Source of the DNA: Welwitschia mirabilis
Taxonomy: Eukaryota > Gnetophyta > Gnetopsida > Welwitschiales
Assembly (NCBI GenBank): GCA_051453625.1
Contig: JBOZIK010000001.1
Span: 19,319,213-19,383,212, forward strand
DNA length: 64,000 bases
Reading direction: 5' to 3'
Below the pieces are notes generated by a model that was not told the origin of the DNA, searched no databases, and was given only the letters and a program-made list of their open reading frames with translations. Position 1 is the stretch's first letter, and every line of letters begins with the position of its first letter. A program made the position numbers and the translations under genes. Below are positions 33,799 to 45,098 of the stretch, one piece after another.

Positions 33799-33824
33799 CA
33801 ATGACAGTGTGGACACAAGAAAAG
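33799..33824 (+). CDS. candidate 26-nt microexon (alternative 3' end)
   Basis: CTGCAG acceptor and AAAG|GTAATA donor enclose 26 bases. If exon 32246 is spliced at 32333, the phases fit, giving AMTVWTQEK and ending at phase 0. Speculative; the upstream donor (GTGACT) is weak. Confidence 0.25.
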
Positions 33825-34239
33825 GTAATAACCGACACACATATGTATGATCTAGAACTATCTCGATCATAAAATATATTAACTTTCTTAGTTAATATTT
33901 CTGTTCATTTTTCTACACATCTTTATCATGTTTCTTAAAACTGGCCAGCCCAAACTTACTTCTGCTGTTGTTTTTCCATCAGAAACCTGTCAAACATAGT
34001 GCTTATGCACACTATTTTAGTTGTGTTGTGGTGGAATGTTGTATGTAGAATATGAAAAAAGAGGCATCATTGAGAAAAAAGTATTTTCTTGGTATTTTGG
34101 GGGCATGCATAATCTTGTGAAGCATCTAAATTGGTTACTGAATTTGCTGTGTAATCTTCGTCGATCATTGTTTTTAATTTGTTCTTTGTTCCTATCTAGT
34201 CCCAAAATTGAACCCGTAGTTTTTTACCTTAGTTTGCAG

Positions 34240-34265
34240 GAAAATGCAAGTAAATGTGTTCTAAG
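34240..34265 (+). CDS. second candidate 26-nt microexon
   Basis: TTTGCAG acceptor and CTAAG|GTACCC donor enclose 26 bases. In phase with the previous candidate it reads ENASKCVLR and ends in phase 2. A further exon would be needed downstream; none was recognised. Confidence 0.2.
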
Positions 34266-35352
34266 GTACCCACTGATTGCATCTTGATGGTTTATCACTG
34301 TTACCTGGCCGATTGTCAGTGGTGTCTCGAGATTTTACCCCAGGGCCTTCTAATTTCGTTTTCTAGAGTGGCATCTCAGCGATTTATCGCTCTCCCCTAG
34401 CAAGGCCGCCTGATTTTTTCAAAAGAAAATAATTTTTAAAAATTTTAAAAACCTATTAAAGGGATTTGATCTTTTTTAGTCTTTTTGTTTTTTCTTCTTC
34501 CTCTTGATCTTATGAACAACCTTTACAACACAGTCATGGTAGTAATAGGGTTTTTAGACCCTTGAAACATTTACATTATATAAATAAATCATAATCATAA
34601 ATATGTAAAATACATATTTCTGAATTTCCAAGGATAGCCGATACTTCTCCTAGGATCCTGTTTAAAAAATTTTTACAAAAAGGAGGCAAGGTAGAAGTTA
34701 CAATCAGAAGATGCTAACTAATCAAAGATGTGATGTAATAAACATTGGGTAATTTCTTTGAGGAATTGACAAATGGTGATAGTACCTTGGAATCTAATCG
34801 GTCAACAGGAAATGATGTATATAAATCTAAAGAGAATCCATGAAAGTATAGAGTAATGCTTATTAATCTCTCTCTCCACTAAAATCGTCATACAAGTTTC
34901 AATCACAAGTTTGTAGTGATTAGATGGCCATTCATAGGGATTAAAATTTGCTAAAAAGTAATGATAAGTTGCAAGGAATCGACCTTTTTCTTTCTTAATG
35001 ATTGTGGATTTAAGAAGAACACATCACATCATTTGACATAGCAAGTACAAGCAAGTACAAAACTAAGAAGCCTAGGACAAGGCAATGAAGATAGTGTATA
35101 TCAAAAATAATAAAAAGAATAAAAAAAGAAAACTTTCACTAGTTAATATATTCGTGCAATTAAAGATAAACTCTTTGAAAGTAATAAAAGAGCTTTAAGC
35201 ATCATTTGTTGCATGATCCTTGAGCGATAGAAAATAGCTCTTATATTTTTTTTACGCTATATGATGGTTATAGGTCATGTGGAGGTTCGTATAAAGGATA
35301 TGTTGTACAACAACCAAATTCAAAGCAGTCCCTCATGAAATGGAGCAAGGTT
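34266..35352. other. unassigned AT-rich stretch
   Basis: No coding or element feature recognised. Confidence 0.35.
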
Positions 35353-35990
35353 ATTGCAGTATGCAATTTTGCAATTCTTTATGTCTCACTGAATTTTGTT
35401 AATCAACATTAGATATATTGCAAAACACGACACTGCAGTATAAATGGGAGTGACCCAAATGTCGTAAACTCATCGAAGGTGTGCGAAAGGAGGAGGAGAA
35501 TTGATTTTCAAGGAAAATGTATCCAAAACTTGGGAATAATGTGAGAAATCAAACATACAATGCAATACAAATGCAATCTATTCTAGATGAATACCTATCC
35601 AATTACCGAATCGACTTATCAAGAAGATTGGCCTTGCATAATCTACATCAGCCAGGGAGATTATCACTAACCGAGACCAACTTAGACTATTGAGTGAGTC
35701 GAATAAAGTGCAATGCAAAATACTTCTAAACTATTATCGTCAACCTTAACGAAGGTTGCCCTTAAGACCTATATCGTTAATGTGATTGTCATCGAATCAA
35801 GAACAACATAAAGTATAAGGGATTAACAGTATAAATGCACAAAAGAAACAGAGTTTGTATTAAGAATCGAACCAGCATCTGGGTTACAAAAACAACAGCA
35901 TCTCAATGGAGGATGCACAGCTTAACACCATGGCATCATCTTGCTGTAACTCACAAGATGGATCTCCCGCCCTTTGATCTCCTGTCACGA
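35353..35990 (-). repeat. Athila-like LTR piece, tandem copy 1
   Basis: Part of an LTR, read on the minus strand. It shares with the next unit the order AAATGGGAGTGACCCAAATG, ACCGAGACCAACTTAGACTA, CTTAACGAAGGTTGCCCTTA and GATCTCCTGT. The repeat period is 637 bp (GATCTCCTGT at 35976 and 36613). A third copy lies at 63441-64000. Confidence 0.75.
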
Positions 35991-36683
35991 GAATGTGTAA
36001 TGCGTATTTTTTACAATCCTTTACGTCTTACTAAATTCTGTTAATCAAAATAGATATATTGTAAAGTACGACACACTAGTATGAATGGGAGTAACCCAAA
36101 TGTCGTAAACCTGTCAAAGGCGTGCAGAGAAGGAGAATTGATTTTCAGAGAATATCGTATCCGAAACTTAGGAACAGTGAAGGAAAATAAATAGGCAAGG
36201 CAATGCAAATATCACTTAACCTAGATGAACACCTATCCGATTATTGAATCGACATGTTAAAGATTGACCTTGTATAACCTAAATCAGCTAGAGAGATTGT
36301 CACTAACCGAGACCAACTTAGACTATCAAGTAAATTGAGTAAAGTGTAATGCAAAATGATTCTAAACTACTATCGTCAGCCTTAACGAAGGTTGCCCTTA
36401 AGACCTATATCGTTAATGAGACTGTCACCGAATCAAGAACAACATAAACCATAAGGGATATTGACAGTATAAATGCACAAAAGAAATAGAGTTTGTATTG
36501 GTAATCACACCAGCATCTGGGTTACCAAATAACTACACCTCAATAGAGGATGCACAACTTAACACCAAAGAAACATCTTTCTGCAACTCACAAGATAGAT
36601 CTCCCAACTTTCGATCTCCTGTTAAGAGACTTTCCAATGCATTGAAGATGATAAAAGAGTCAGGGGAGGGGGAGAGGGGAGGG
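35991..36683 (-). repeat. Athila-like LTR piece, tandem copy 2
   Basis: Second unit of the 637-bp tandem. At its right end it continues into purine-rich sequence (GGGGAGGGGGAGAGGGG, about 36664) before a 100-N gap. On the minus strand this is the 3' half of the LTR that starts near 37345. Confidence 0.7.
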
Positions 36684-36783
36684 NNNNNNNNNNNNNNNNN
36701 NNNNNNNNNNNNNNNNNNNNNNNNNNNNNNNNNNNNNNNNNNNNNNNNNNNNNNNNNNNNNNNNNNNNNNNNNNNNNNNNNNN
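36684..36783. other. assembly gap (100 N)
   Basis: Exactly 100 N after a G/A-rich run, hence probably of unknown true length. It lies inside the Athila-like LTR. Confidence 0.99.
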
Positions 36784-37347
36784 GGGTGTGGGATGAGGGG
36801 GTTTTGTTTATTTATACAACAAAAAAGGGGAAAATGTTACATAAAATGCACTGAAAAACGCGCTCAAATCCAAGAAGGAAATGGGTGAAATGGATGAAGG
36901 TCGGCTGGCCGTTTCAAGTGTCGTCCTAATTGTCGTGGGGACGATGGTACATGCATTATATTTGTCGTTCTGCATGTCGTGGAGACGATCATGGAGACGA
37001 AACCCCTTTAGAAAAGATGACTTCAACGGTACCAGCTCTAGTTCACGTTAGCATTCCCATGTGGCTTGTGTAGTGTTGTCGTTTTACCTGTCGTGGGGAC
37101 GACAAAGAGGACTCTCTTTGTCCTTCCAACTCAAGAGAAGATAGCCTTTAGCATTATTGTTCTTCCTCCAAAGCATTGAGCATAAGAATGTGCCTGAAAT
37201 GCCTTTAAATATGCAAAGAATTGCGTATTTTAGTAATCATCCATCAGCTCTCCATAATTTTTAGAATTATGTCTAAACTTGTACAAATGTCTTACAAAAT
37301 AGCTCATAACACTCTACCAAATACATATAATTTGGCAGAGCATCATA
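36784..37347 (-). mobile_element. 5' part of the Athila-like LTR (minus strand)
   Basis: Begins on the minus strand right after the polypurine tract AGTGGGGGAC (forward 37349-37358) with TATGATGCTCTGCC. It contains several GTCGTCCCCACGACA-type palindromic segments (forward 36925-36990 and 37075-37105). A forward TTTATACAAC near 36810, read as GTTGTATAAA on the minus strand, is a likely TATA box. The plus-strand copy at 45099-46135 has the same order. Confidence 0.6.
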
Positions 37348-38888
37348 GTCCCCCACTTAAACTTTTTCAGTCACTAACAAAAACAGACGAACAACTACAA
37401 TTGCAAGCCAAATTGTCTTAAAAAGAATCAATTTGGAAATTATAAAACAGGATCATAAATAATCTCAAACATTTCACATAGCAAAAATAACATGTAATGC
37501 ATTATGTGTATGGAGTGAAAAATTTCAAAAATTATGTCTCATAAAAGCTCTAAAAATAACCTGAAAAATTATGAAAATGAGTCCTAAAAATGAGTCCTGC
37601 TCTCCCAAGAGAAAAACAATATGCCCGTATTAGCTAATGAAGCAAAGAAATCAGATGAAATTAGTAAGTCCAAATAAGAAGGTAGATGATGGGTGTTTTT
37701 GAATTTTGATATTTGAGAAATTGAGTGCAAAACTGAGTGTAGAAATGTCAGATTTGAAAAATAGAGATGTAGGAAATATTCTTACAAGCATGGAAAGAGT
37801 AGACAATGAAAATGTGCTAATGAGGATGAAGAAGATCCATGAGTGCCCAACAAATGTGTCTTTACAATAATGATTAAGAACAGTGTTTAGAATTCAAAAA
37901 GATTGAAAATGAACAACACAAAATTTGCAAAGAAACTCACCTAATCAAGAAATCAACTCATTATTGAAAACTAGAAAAGAAAACTATTAAATGTTAAGGT
38001 TCTAAAATGATAAGAAAATACGAGCATGAATTTGAAATAACTAACTGAACAACGAAAGAAAACAAAAAGAATGAACATAAGGAACATAAAAAAGATAACC
38101 TACCTATCCTAAATTTTAATCTAACAGGCTCCCATGCAAGAAATCATAACATCATTTGATTTAAAATGCATGACTTCATGTATAAATATGTAAATTTCCA
38201 TTCAATAAGGGCTCTAAGTGATAAAGATCAAAGAGTTGCCCAAAAATGAACTCACCTGCTTACATATCAAAACAAACACCTGAAGCCTCAGAAATGAAAT
38301 GATCATGTGGAAAGACTAATAGTGGAAGAAACAAGCAATGCCTCTGATAATACTAGGAACATCACTAATCCCATAGCCTCAAAGTTTTTATTATTTNNNN
38401 NNNNNNNNNNNNNNNNNNNNNNNNNNNNNNNNNNNNNNNNNNNNNNNNNNNNNNNNNNNNNNNNNNNNNNNNNNNNNNNNNNNNNNNNNNNNNNNNNNNN
38501 NNNNNNNNNNNNNNNNNNNNNNNNNNNNNNNNNNNNNNNNNNNNNNNNNNNNNNTCTCTCTCTCTCTCTCTCTTGTGCACAAAAAAAAGCATTTCACATG
38601 ATCAAACACTCCAAAAGACAGGCTAAGTAATTAGATGAAAGACAGAAAAGAACATCCTTAAAAAATCTAAGACCTTTTCATCATTAAGAAAAACATAAAA
38701 AATAAAGCATCCTCCTTCAAAACAAAATTTGTAGACGTGTAAATGTCTTAAGATTGGGTGAATCCAATCTTACCACTATAAAATGCCTGAGTCAAAGACT
38801 AGTTATGGAAATAAAATAAATCTATAAGTCATGTTTAAAAGATAAGTAATGTCATAATGGCCTCCAAAGGAATAAACTAAGAGAAAAT
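37348..38888 (-). mobile_element. Athila-like 3' internal region between integrase and LTR
   Basis: About 1.4 kb of non-coding sequence plus a 158-N gap (38397-38554, beside a TC microsatellite). Long non-coding tails between pol and 3' LTR are typical of Athila/Tat-type Gypsy elements. It matches the plus-strand sequence 43785-45098 in inverted orientation, for example GTCATGCATTTT (minus strand near 38170, plus strand 44335) and AACTTTGAGGCTATGGGATTAG (forward strand at 44096). Confidence 0.65.
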
Positions 38889-40224
38889 TTAGACGATGAT
38901 AAGTAAGAAGTCTTCCTCATCGAGGGGAACCTCCAAGGCTAGCGCTTCTATCATGTTTATATCAGAAGGTTGCTTATATATTTTCAACCTTTGTCTATTA
39001 ACTTTCTGAATTTTTTTAGTGGTTAAGTCAGAAATCTCAATAAAGACATTAGAATGTACTTTTGGGCTCATAACAAATTGAAGGTTGCTCCTGCTATCCA
39101 GCCTAGAGCCTTGAGCATGAGGTTAACTTGTTATGTAGAAGATGTACCCTAATGTTGTATAACAAGACTAGTTAACCAGGTTTAAAGTTCTTATGGATCA
39201 ACTTTTTATCATGTTTAAATCTACTTTGGGTTTTGTGAATAAGTTGACGATGAATAACTCGAATTCATTTTTCATCTAAATGATCTAGTTCAGCTAAACG
39301 AGTTTTAAGATTTTCTTCTAAATTCATAAGATTAAGTTTATAGGTAGAACGATAAGAATTATAACAAACATCAACAGGTAAAACACAGACTTTACCATAT
39401 ACAAGTTCGTAGGGTGAGAAACCAAGTGAATTACGCCAAGTGGTATGGTAAGCCCAAAGAACATCATTTAGTTTAAAATCCCATGACTTCTAATTACTAG
39501 AGACAAGTTTTTGAAGCATTTTTTTGATTTCTTTATTTAGCATTTTTAGCTTGTCCATTGGCTTAAGGATGGTAAGCACAAGCTACTCTATGTTCTATAG
39601 CAATGGATAAAAGAACTTTTCTAAAAAGATGATTAATGAAATGAGTTCCCTAATAACTAATAATTATTCAAGGAAAGCTAAAACATTAAAAAATTTGAGT
39701 TCTAACAAAGTTACAAATGGTTCGGGCATCATTTGAGGAAGTAAAAACTGCTTCAAACCATTTAGTCACATAATCTATAGCCACTAAAATGTAATTTTTG
39801 TCTTTAAAAGATGGTTTAATTGGGCCTATGACATCGATGTCCTAACAGTCAAAAGGTTCGCACTCAAGAACATGTTTGAGGAGCATTTCCTATGATCGTA
39901 AAAGGCTACCAAAACATTAACATGCATCGCACCTTCTAGTATACTCAAAGAGTCCTGAAAAAGACTAGGCCAATAGAATCCAGAGTAAAGAATTTTCATG
40001 GTTGTTTTCTGACCGCTAAAATTTCCATCACAAAGATCATCATGATAAAGATGAAGGATATCAAATTTTTCCCATTCTGGTATACATTTTCTCATAATTT
40101 GATCCTTACACCTATGATAAAAATGGGGCTCTATCCACTCGTAGTTACCTATCTTATGGAGAAAAGATTTTCTTTAATTATGACTCTAATTTTGTGGTGT
40201 TTTTAAAGTAACAAGATAGTTGAC
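38889..40224 (-). pseudogene. Athila-like Gypsy integrase (minus strand)
   Basis: Integrase, which inserts element DNA into the genome. On the minus strand the N-terminal HHCC zinc-binding part reads HLYHDDLCDGNFSGQKTTMK and YSGFYWPSLFQD (about 40040-39950), but the CC half is altered. The catalytic core follows: DVIGPIKPSFKDKNYILVAI then DYVTKWFEAV (about 39836-39750), and a degraded ACAYHPXANGQ block (about 39570). The C-terminal tail at 38889-39071 has KKIQKVNRQRLKIYK, resembling the …FKVNGHRLKxY… end of Athila-type integrases. Several stops and shifts. The gap at 40225-41091 would hold the end of reverse transcriptase and RNase H. Confidence 0.75.
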
Positions 40225-41091
40225 NNNNNNNNNNNNNNNNNNNNNNNNNNNNNNNNNNNNNNNNNNNNNNNNNNNNNNNNNNNNNNNNNNNNNNNNNNNN
40301 NNNNNNNNNNNNNNNNNNNNNNNNNNNNNNNNNNNNNNNNNNNNNNNNNNNNNNNNNNNNNNNNNNNNNNNNNNNNNNNNNNNNNNNNNNNNNNNNNNNN
40401 NNNNNNNNNNNNNNNNNNNNNNNNNNNNNNNNNNNNNNNNNNNNNNNNNNNNNNNNNNNNNNNNNNNNNNNNNNNNNNNNNNNNNNNNNNNNNNNNNNNN
40501 NNNNNNNNNNNNNNNNNNNNNNNNNNNNNNNNNNNNNNNNNNNNNNNNNNNNNNNNNNNNNNNNNNNNNNNNNNNNNNNNNNNNNNNNNNNNNNNNNNNN
40601 NNNNNNNNNNNNNNNNNNNNNNNNNNNNNNNNNNNNNNNNNNNNNNNNNNNNNNNNNNNNNNNNNNNNNNNNNNNNNNNNNNNNNNNNNNNNNNNNNNNN
40701 NNNNNNNNNNNNNNNNNNNNNNNNNNNNNNNNNNNNNNNNNNNNNNNNNNNNNNNNNNNNNNNNNNNNNNNNNNNNNNNNNNNNNNNNNNNNNNNNNNNN
40801 NNNNNNNNNNNNNNNNNNNNNNNNNNNNNNNNNNNNNNNNNNNNNNNNNNNNNNNNNNNNNNNNNNNNNNNNNNNNNNNNNNNNNNNNNNNNNNNNNNNN
40901 NNNNNNNNNNNNNNNNNNNNNNNNNNNNNNNNNNNNNNNNNNNNNNNNNNNNNNNNNNNNNNNNNNNNNNNNNNNNNNNNNNNNNNNNNNNNNNNNNNNN
41001 NNNNNNNNNNNNNNNNNNNNNNNNNNNNNNNNNNNNNNNNNNNNNNNNNNNNNNNNNNNNNNNNNNNNNNNNNNNNNNNNNNNNNNNNNNN
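40225..41091. other. assembly gap (867 N)
   Basis: Run of N within pol of the Athila-like element. The missing length is plausible for the thumb of reverse transcriptase plus RNase H. Confidence 0.99.
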
Positions 41092-41700
41092 AAGAATAAG
41101 CTCTTTTTCAAATTTAAATGAAGGCCACACTCCATGCATCTATTAAGGACTTTTTCTAATCTTTCTAAGATTTGATTAAAAGTTTCTCCAAAAATTGAAA
41201 AGTCATTCATAAAGATTTCTATCCAATCCTCTAACATGTTTGAAAAGATGCTCATCATAGCACGTTGAAAAGTTCTGGGAGCATTACATAGTCTAAAAGG
41301 CATTCGTCTAAAAGAAAACATCCCAAAAGCCAAAGTAAAAGTTGTTTTAGCATGGTCTTCACTAGCTATGCAAACCTAGCTATAACCGCTATATCCATCT
41401 AAAAAGCAATTAAACGCATGTCCTTGAATTCTATCGAGTATCTAGTCAAGGAAGGGTAGGGGACAATGATTGTTTTTCATGACTTCATTCATCTTTCTAA
41501 AATCTATGCATACTCTCAATTTTCCACTCTTCTTTGGTACTTTAGTTAAGGGAATAAACCATTCACTATCTAATATAGCATAAATGATTCCAGCATCCAT
41601 TAATTTGATAATTTCATTCTTAATTACTTGTTCTAGTACTACATTTAATCTGCTTTGTAGTTATCTAACAGGTTTCACATTTTCCTCAAGATAGATTTTA
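41092..41700 (-). pseudogene. Athila-like Gypsy reverse transcriptase (minus strand)
   Basis: Well-preserved sequence. N-terminal part: DSEWFIPLTKVPKKSG, LRVCIDFRKMNEVMKNNHCP and LPFLD; palm: FLDGYSGYS; then FGMFSFRRMPFRLCNAPRTF, and the catalytic block EIFMNDFSIFG at about 41200. In Athila-type elements this block ends FMDDF, so the first aspartate of the catalytic pair is replaced by asparagine. The preceding MPFGLCNAP motif has Arg for Gly. It continues with LERLEKVLNRCMECGLHLNL before the gap. A stop at about 41690 and a few others break the frame. Confidence 0.85.
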
Positions 41701-42704
41701 TGCTAAACAATAGAAGAAGGAATAGCAAATAAATCTTTATGAGACCAAATAAAGGCATGAATTTTGGAAGTCAAAAGGAAGATTAAGGTTGAATCTTTTT
41801 TAGAAAAGAGATTTGCATTGTTTATGAAAGGTTTGTTCCGATCGTTACAGAGAAAAATATACTTCAGTTCACTAGGAAGATTTTTTAGGTTCAAGTTTAA
41901 ATTAAGATTTTCAGTTTCTGACTCATGTAGTGGACGATCTTCCTCAAAGTGTGAGTTTTCACTTGTTCTTAATAGTTGGACTTCCTTACAGAATAAGACT
42001 TATATTTCTTCTTCATTTTGCTCCAAGAACTGATTTTCTAAATAATCAAAGTTGGACGTATTGAACTCTTCTAAGTTTTCAATTTCAAGTGGATCGTCAG
42101 AAAGCATAAGTTCGTATAACATTAGCCATCTTTCTTCAAGGGGACGATGTTGAAGGAATAAAGTTGGATTGGTTTAATGTGACTTTTTACATCCCATTCA
42201 ATACCTAGGTCTTTCTTAGATACCTTAAAAACTCTAATAGAAAACTTTTTGTTCCCTAGATGACACTCCATTGTCCCAGCTCTTGTGTCGATAATGCAGT
42301 GGGCTATTACAGAGAAGGCCCTTCCTATAAGAAATGGGTAACCTCCATTATGTTCGACTTCTATGATAATCATATCTATCAAGTATAATACTCCTTCAAT
42401 TTGGATCACTAAATCTTTGATGTCCCGTAAGGGTTTCTTAATTGAAGTGTCTGCTAATTTCAAGAGAATTCGAGTAGGCTATATTCTACCTTCTGATTCA
42501 ACTCTCTTACAAATATGTAATGGCATGATGTTGACACTTGCTCTAATGTCGATTAAAGATCTTTTTATTCTTTTGTCTCCCTTTAATGTAACACCCACAG
42601 TTACTACCCCTGGGTCCTTAAATTTTGAGATTTTTGTAATACTAAATTTGTAAGAGATTGAGCTAAAAAGACTTTGCTAGGAATATTTTGTTTTCATTTT
42701 CTTC
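41701..42704 (-). pseudogene. Athila-like aspartic protease and linker (minus strand)
   Basis: The retropepsin domain lies at about 42600-42200. The active-site block reads LIDIRASVNIMPL where D-x-G-A-S is expected, so the essential glycine is now arginine. Further beta strands follow: TSIKKPLRDIKDLVIQIEGV, LYLIDMIIIEVE, then the flap and helix region GYPFLIGRAFSVIAHCIID. This enzyme would process the Gag-Pol polyprotein. From 42121 down to about 41701 a linker rich in acidic residues connects to reverse transcriptase. It is preceded by a gap at 42705-43340. Confidence 0.75.
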
Positions 42705-43340
42705 NNNNNNNNNNNNNNNNNNNNNNNNNNNNNNNNNNNNNNNNNNNNNNNNNNNNNNNNNNNNNNNNNNNNNNNNNNNNNNNNNNNNNNNNNNNNNNNN
42801 NNNNNNNNNNNNNNNNNNNNNNNNNNNNNNNNNNNNNNNNNNNNNNNNNNNNNNNNNNNNNNNNNNNNNNNNNNNNNNNNNNNNNNNNNNNNNNNNNNNN
42901 NNNNNNNNNNNNNNNNNNNNNNNNNNNNNNNNNNNNNNNNNNNNNNNNNNNNNNNNNNNNNNNNNNNNNNNNNNNNNNNNNNNNNNNNNNNNNNNNNNNN
43001 NNNNNNNNNNNNNNNNNNNNNNNNNNNNNNNNNNNNNNNNNNNNNNNNNNNNNNNNNNNNNNNNNNNNNNNNNNNNNNNNNNNNNNNNNNNNNNNNNNNN
43101 NNNNNNNNNNNNNNNNNNNNNNNNNNNNNNNNNNNNNNNNNNNNNNNNNNNNNNNNNNNNNNNNNNNNNNNNNNNNNNNNNNNNNNNNNNNNNNNNNNNN
43201 NNNNNNNNNNNNNNNNNNNNNNNNNNNNNNNNNNNNNNNNNNNNNNNNNNNNNNNNNNNNNNNNNNNNNNNNNNNNNNNNNNNNNNNNNNNNNNNNNNNN
43301 NNNNNNNNNNNNNNNNNNNNNNNNNNNNNNNNNNNNNNNN
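42705..43340. other. assembly gap (636 N)
   Basis: Run of N between the gag-pol linker and protease of the Athila-like element. Confidence 0.99.
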
Positions 43341-43684
43341 TTTATAGTACTTTAAGGTTTATTTCAAAAGTTTCTAGAATGGTAAGTTGATACTCACATT
43401 TTGCATTAAGGATTTGAGACATTCGTTGAAGGTTGGATTAATGTTAAGCCTATCAAGCCAAGCGGTAGGTAGTTTCTTTTCTGTTTGTTGTGAAGAATTT
43501 TTCTTTTTAATTTTGCCAAGAGAAGGGAAGTTGTGATGTTTTAGTATTTTAATGTCCTCTTTTTCCTCATCATCCCTAATGTTGTTTTGGGAGGTTAATG
43601 CTTCACAAGGAGGAGGGTTTGCCTCATGTTTACTTCATGTTACAACCTTACAATCTTTTCTCTCTTAGTTAGAATTCAGTAAGG
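43341..43684 (-). pseudogene. Athila-like gag-pol linker (minus strand)
   Basis: Minus-strand frame with PTAWLDRLNINPTFNECLKS and LMQNVSINLPF. It resembles the …KLxINIPFxDALxxMPxYAKF… segment just upstream of protease in Athila-like polyproteins. Gag proper would be to the right but is cut off by the 100-N gap. Confidence 0.5.
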
Positions 43685-43784
43685 NNNNNNNNNNNNNNNN
43701 NNNNNNNNNNNNNNNNNNNNNNNNNNNNNNNNNNNNNNNNNNNNNNNNNNNNNNNNNNNNNNNNNNNNNNNNNNNNNNNNNNNN
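43685..43784. other. assembly gap (100 N) at an orientation switch
   Basis: Exactly 100 N. To its left is minus-strand Athila-like gag-pol; to its right is the plus-strand 3' internal region of the same family. It may mark a scaffolding join. Confidence 0.99.
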
Positions 43785-45098
43785 TATCAAGGAGTGTTCT
43801 TTTCTATCTTTTACTTTACTTATTCACTTTAGTCTTCTTAAGTGTATGATCCTGTGGGAATAATTACTCTTTTTGTTAAAAAAATAAATAAATAAATAAA
43901 ATAAAAATAAAAATGAAAAGCATGATGTCCTATCACAAGTACACTGGGGCAAATATTTCCGAGAGGAGCCTTTGGCAATGTGATATGGTAGCTAAGGGAA
44001 CTCCACTGGGAGGTCAGTTGGCCATACTTCGCAGGTCCTTACTTCTTTGATTGTGGTTGCAATCCCCTTATCATGGATAATAAAGTTGTATTTAAACTTT
44101 GAGGCTATGGGATTAGTTGTGTTTCTGGTGTTATCAGAGGCATTGCTTGATTCCTAAACTCTTAGTCCTTTCACATGATCATTTCATTTCTTGAGATTTG
44201 GGTGTTTGTTTTGAGATGATGGTAGGTGAGTTCATTTTTGAGAAATTCTTTGGTCTGATCATTCATTGTTTAAAGCATTTTATTTTAGCATCATCATAAC
44301 CACTAACTTATTGAATGGAATTTTTATACATTAAGTCATGCATTTTTCACATCAAGTGATGTTACGATTTCTTTTATAGGAGTTTGCTAGGTTAAAATAT
44401 CAAATCGATGAGCCTATTTTATGTTATCTTATGCCCATTCTTCTTTATTTTCTTTTGTGACTTAATTGGTTATCTCCAAATCATTATCGTATGTTATTAT
44501 CTTATGTTTTTTGTTTAGTTTTCAATAAAAGATAATTTCTTAGATGAGTGTTTTCTTAATAAATTTGTGCAATTTATTTTTCATATTTTTGGTGTTCTAA
44601 GTGCTGCTTGTGTTCTTTTTGTGATGAAACATTTTTTTTACCACTCTTTTCTGTACCTGTCAGAATATTTCATATCTCTTTTTTTTCAAATCTGACATTA
44701 CTTAGCTTTGCACTTTATTTAGAAAGTTGTCCTCTTTTACCTATCTTCCCACTCTCGTTTACTTTCTTTGCTTTATTTTCCAATATAGGATGTATTGCTT
44801 TTTCTTTTTTTTTTTTTTTTTTGATTAGGGAGAGGGATGGGGGAAAGGGGGAAGAGGGGTGGTAAAGGCTCATTTTCATGGCTCATTTAAAATTTTTTTT
44901 AACTTAATTCAGATCTTTTATGACATAAAATTTTCAAATTTTTATACACATTATGCATTACTTGTCATTTATCTATGTGATGTATTTTATGAGATAGTTT
45001 ATAAATTCCAGATTTATCTTTTGAAAAACAAATTGGCTCACAGTTATGATTTTTTCACCTAGTTTTTATTAGGAACTGACAAAGACTAAATGGGGACT
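43785..45098 (+). mobile_element. 3' internal region of a second Athila-like copy (plus strand)
   Basis: Inverted counterpart of 37348-38390. It includes an A-rich AAATAAATAAATAAA tract (about 43882), a 19-base T run (about 44804), a purine-rich GGGAGAGGGATGGGGGAAAG stretch (about 44828) and ends in a decayed polypurine tract ACTAAATGGGGAC (45085-45097). No ORF. The gag-pol of this copy is missing to the left of the gap. Confidence 0.6.

Noticed and set aside
38555-38574. TC microsatellite beside a gap as a biological boundary
   Set aside because: Simple repeats next to N runs here (also at 3301 and 12184) most likely reflect assembly breaks.
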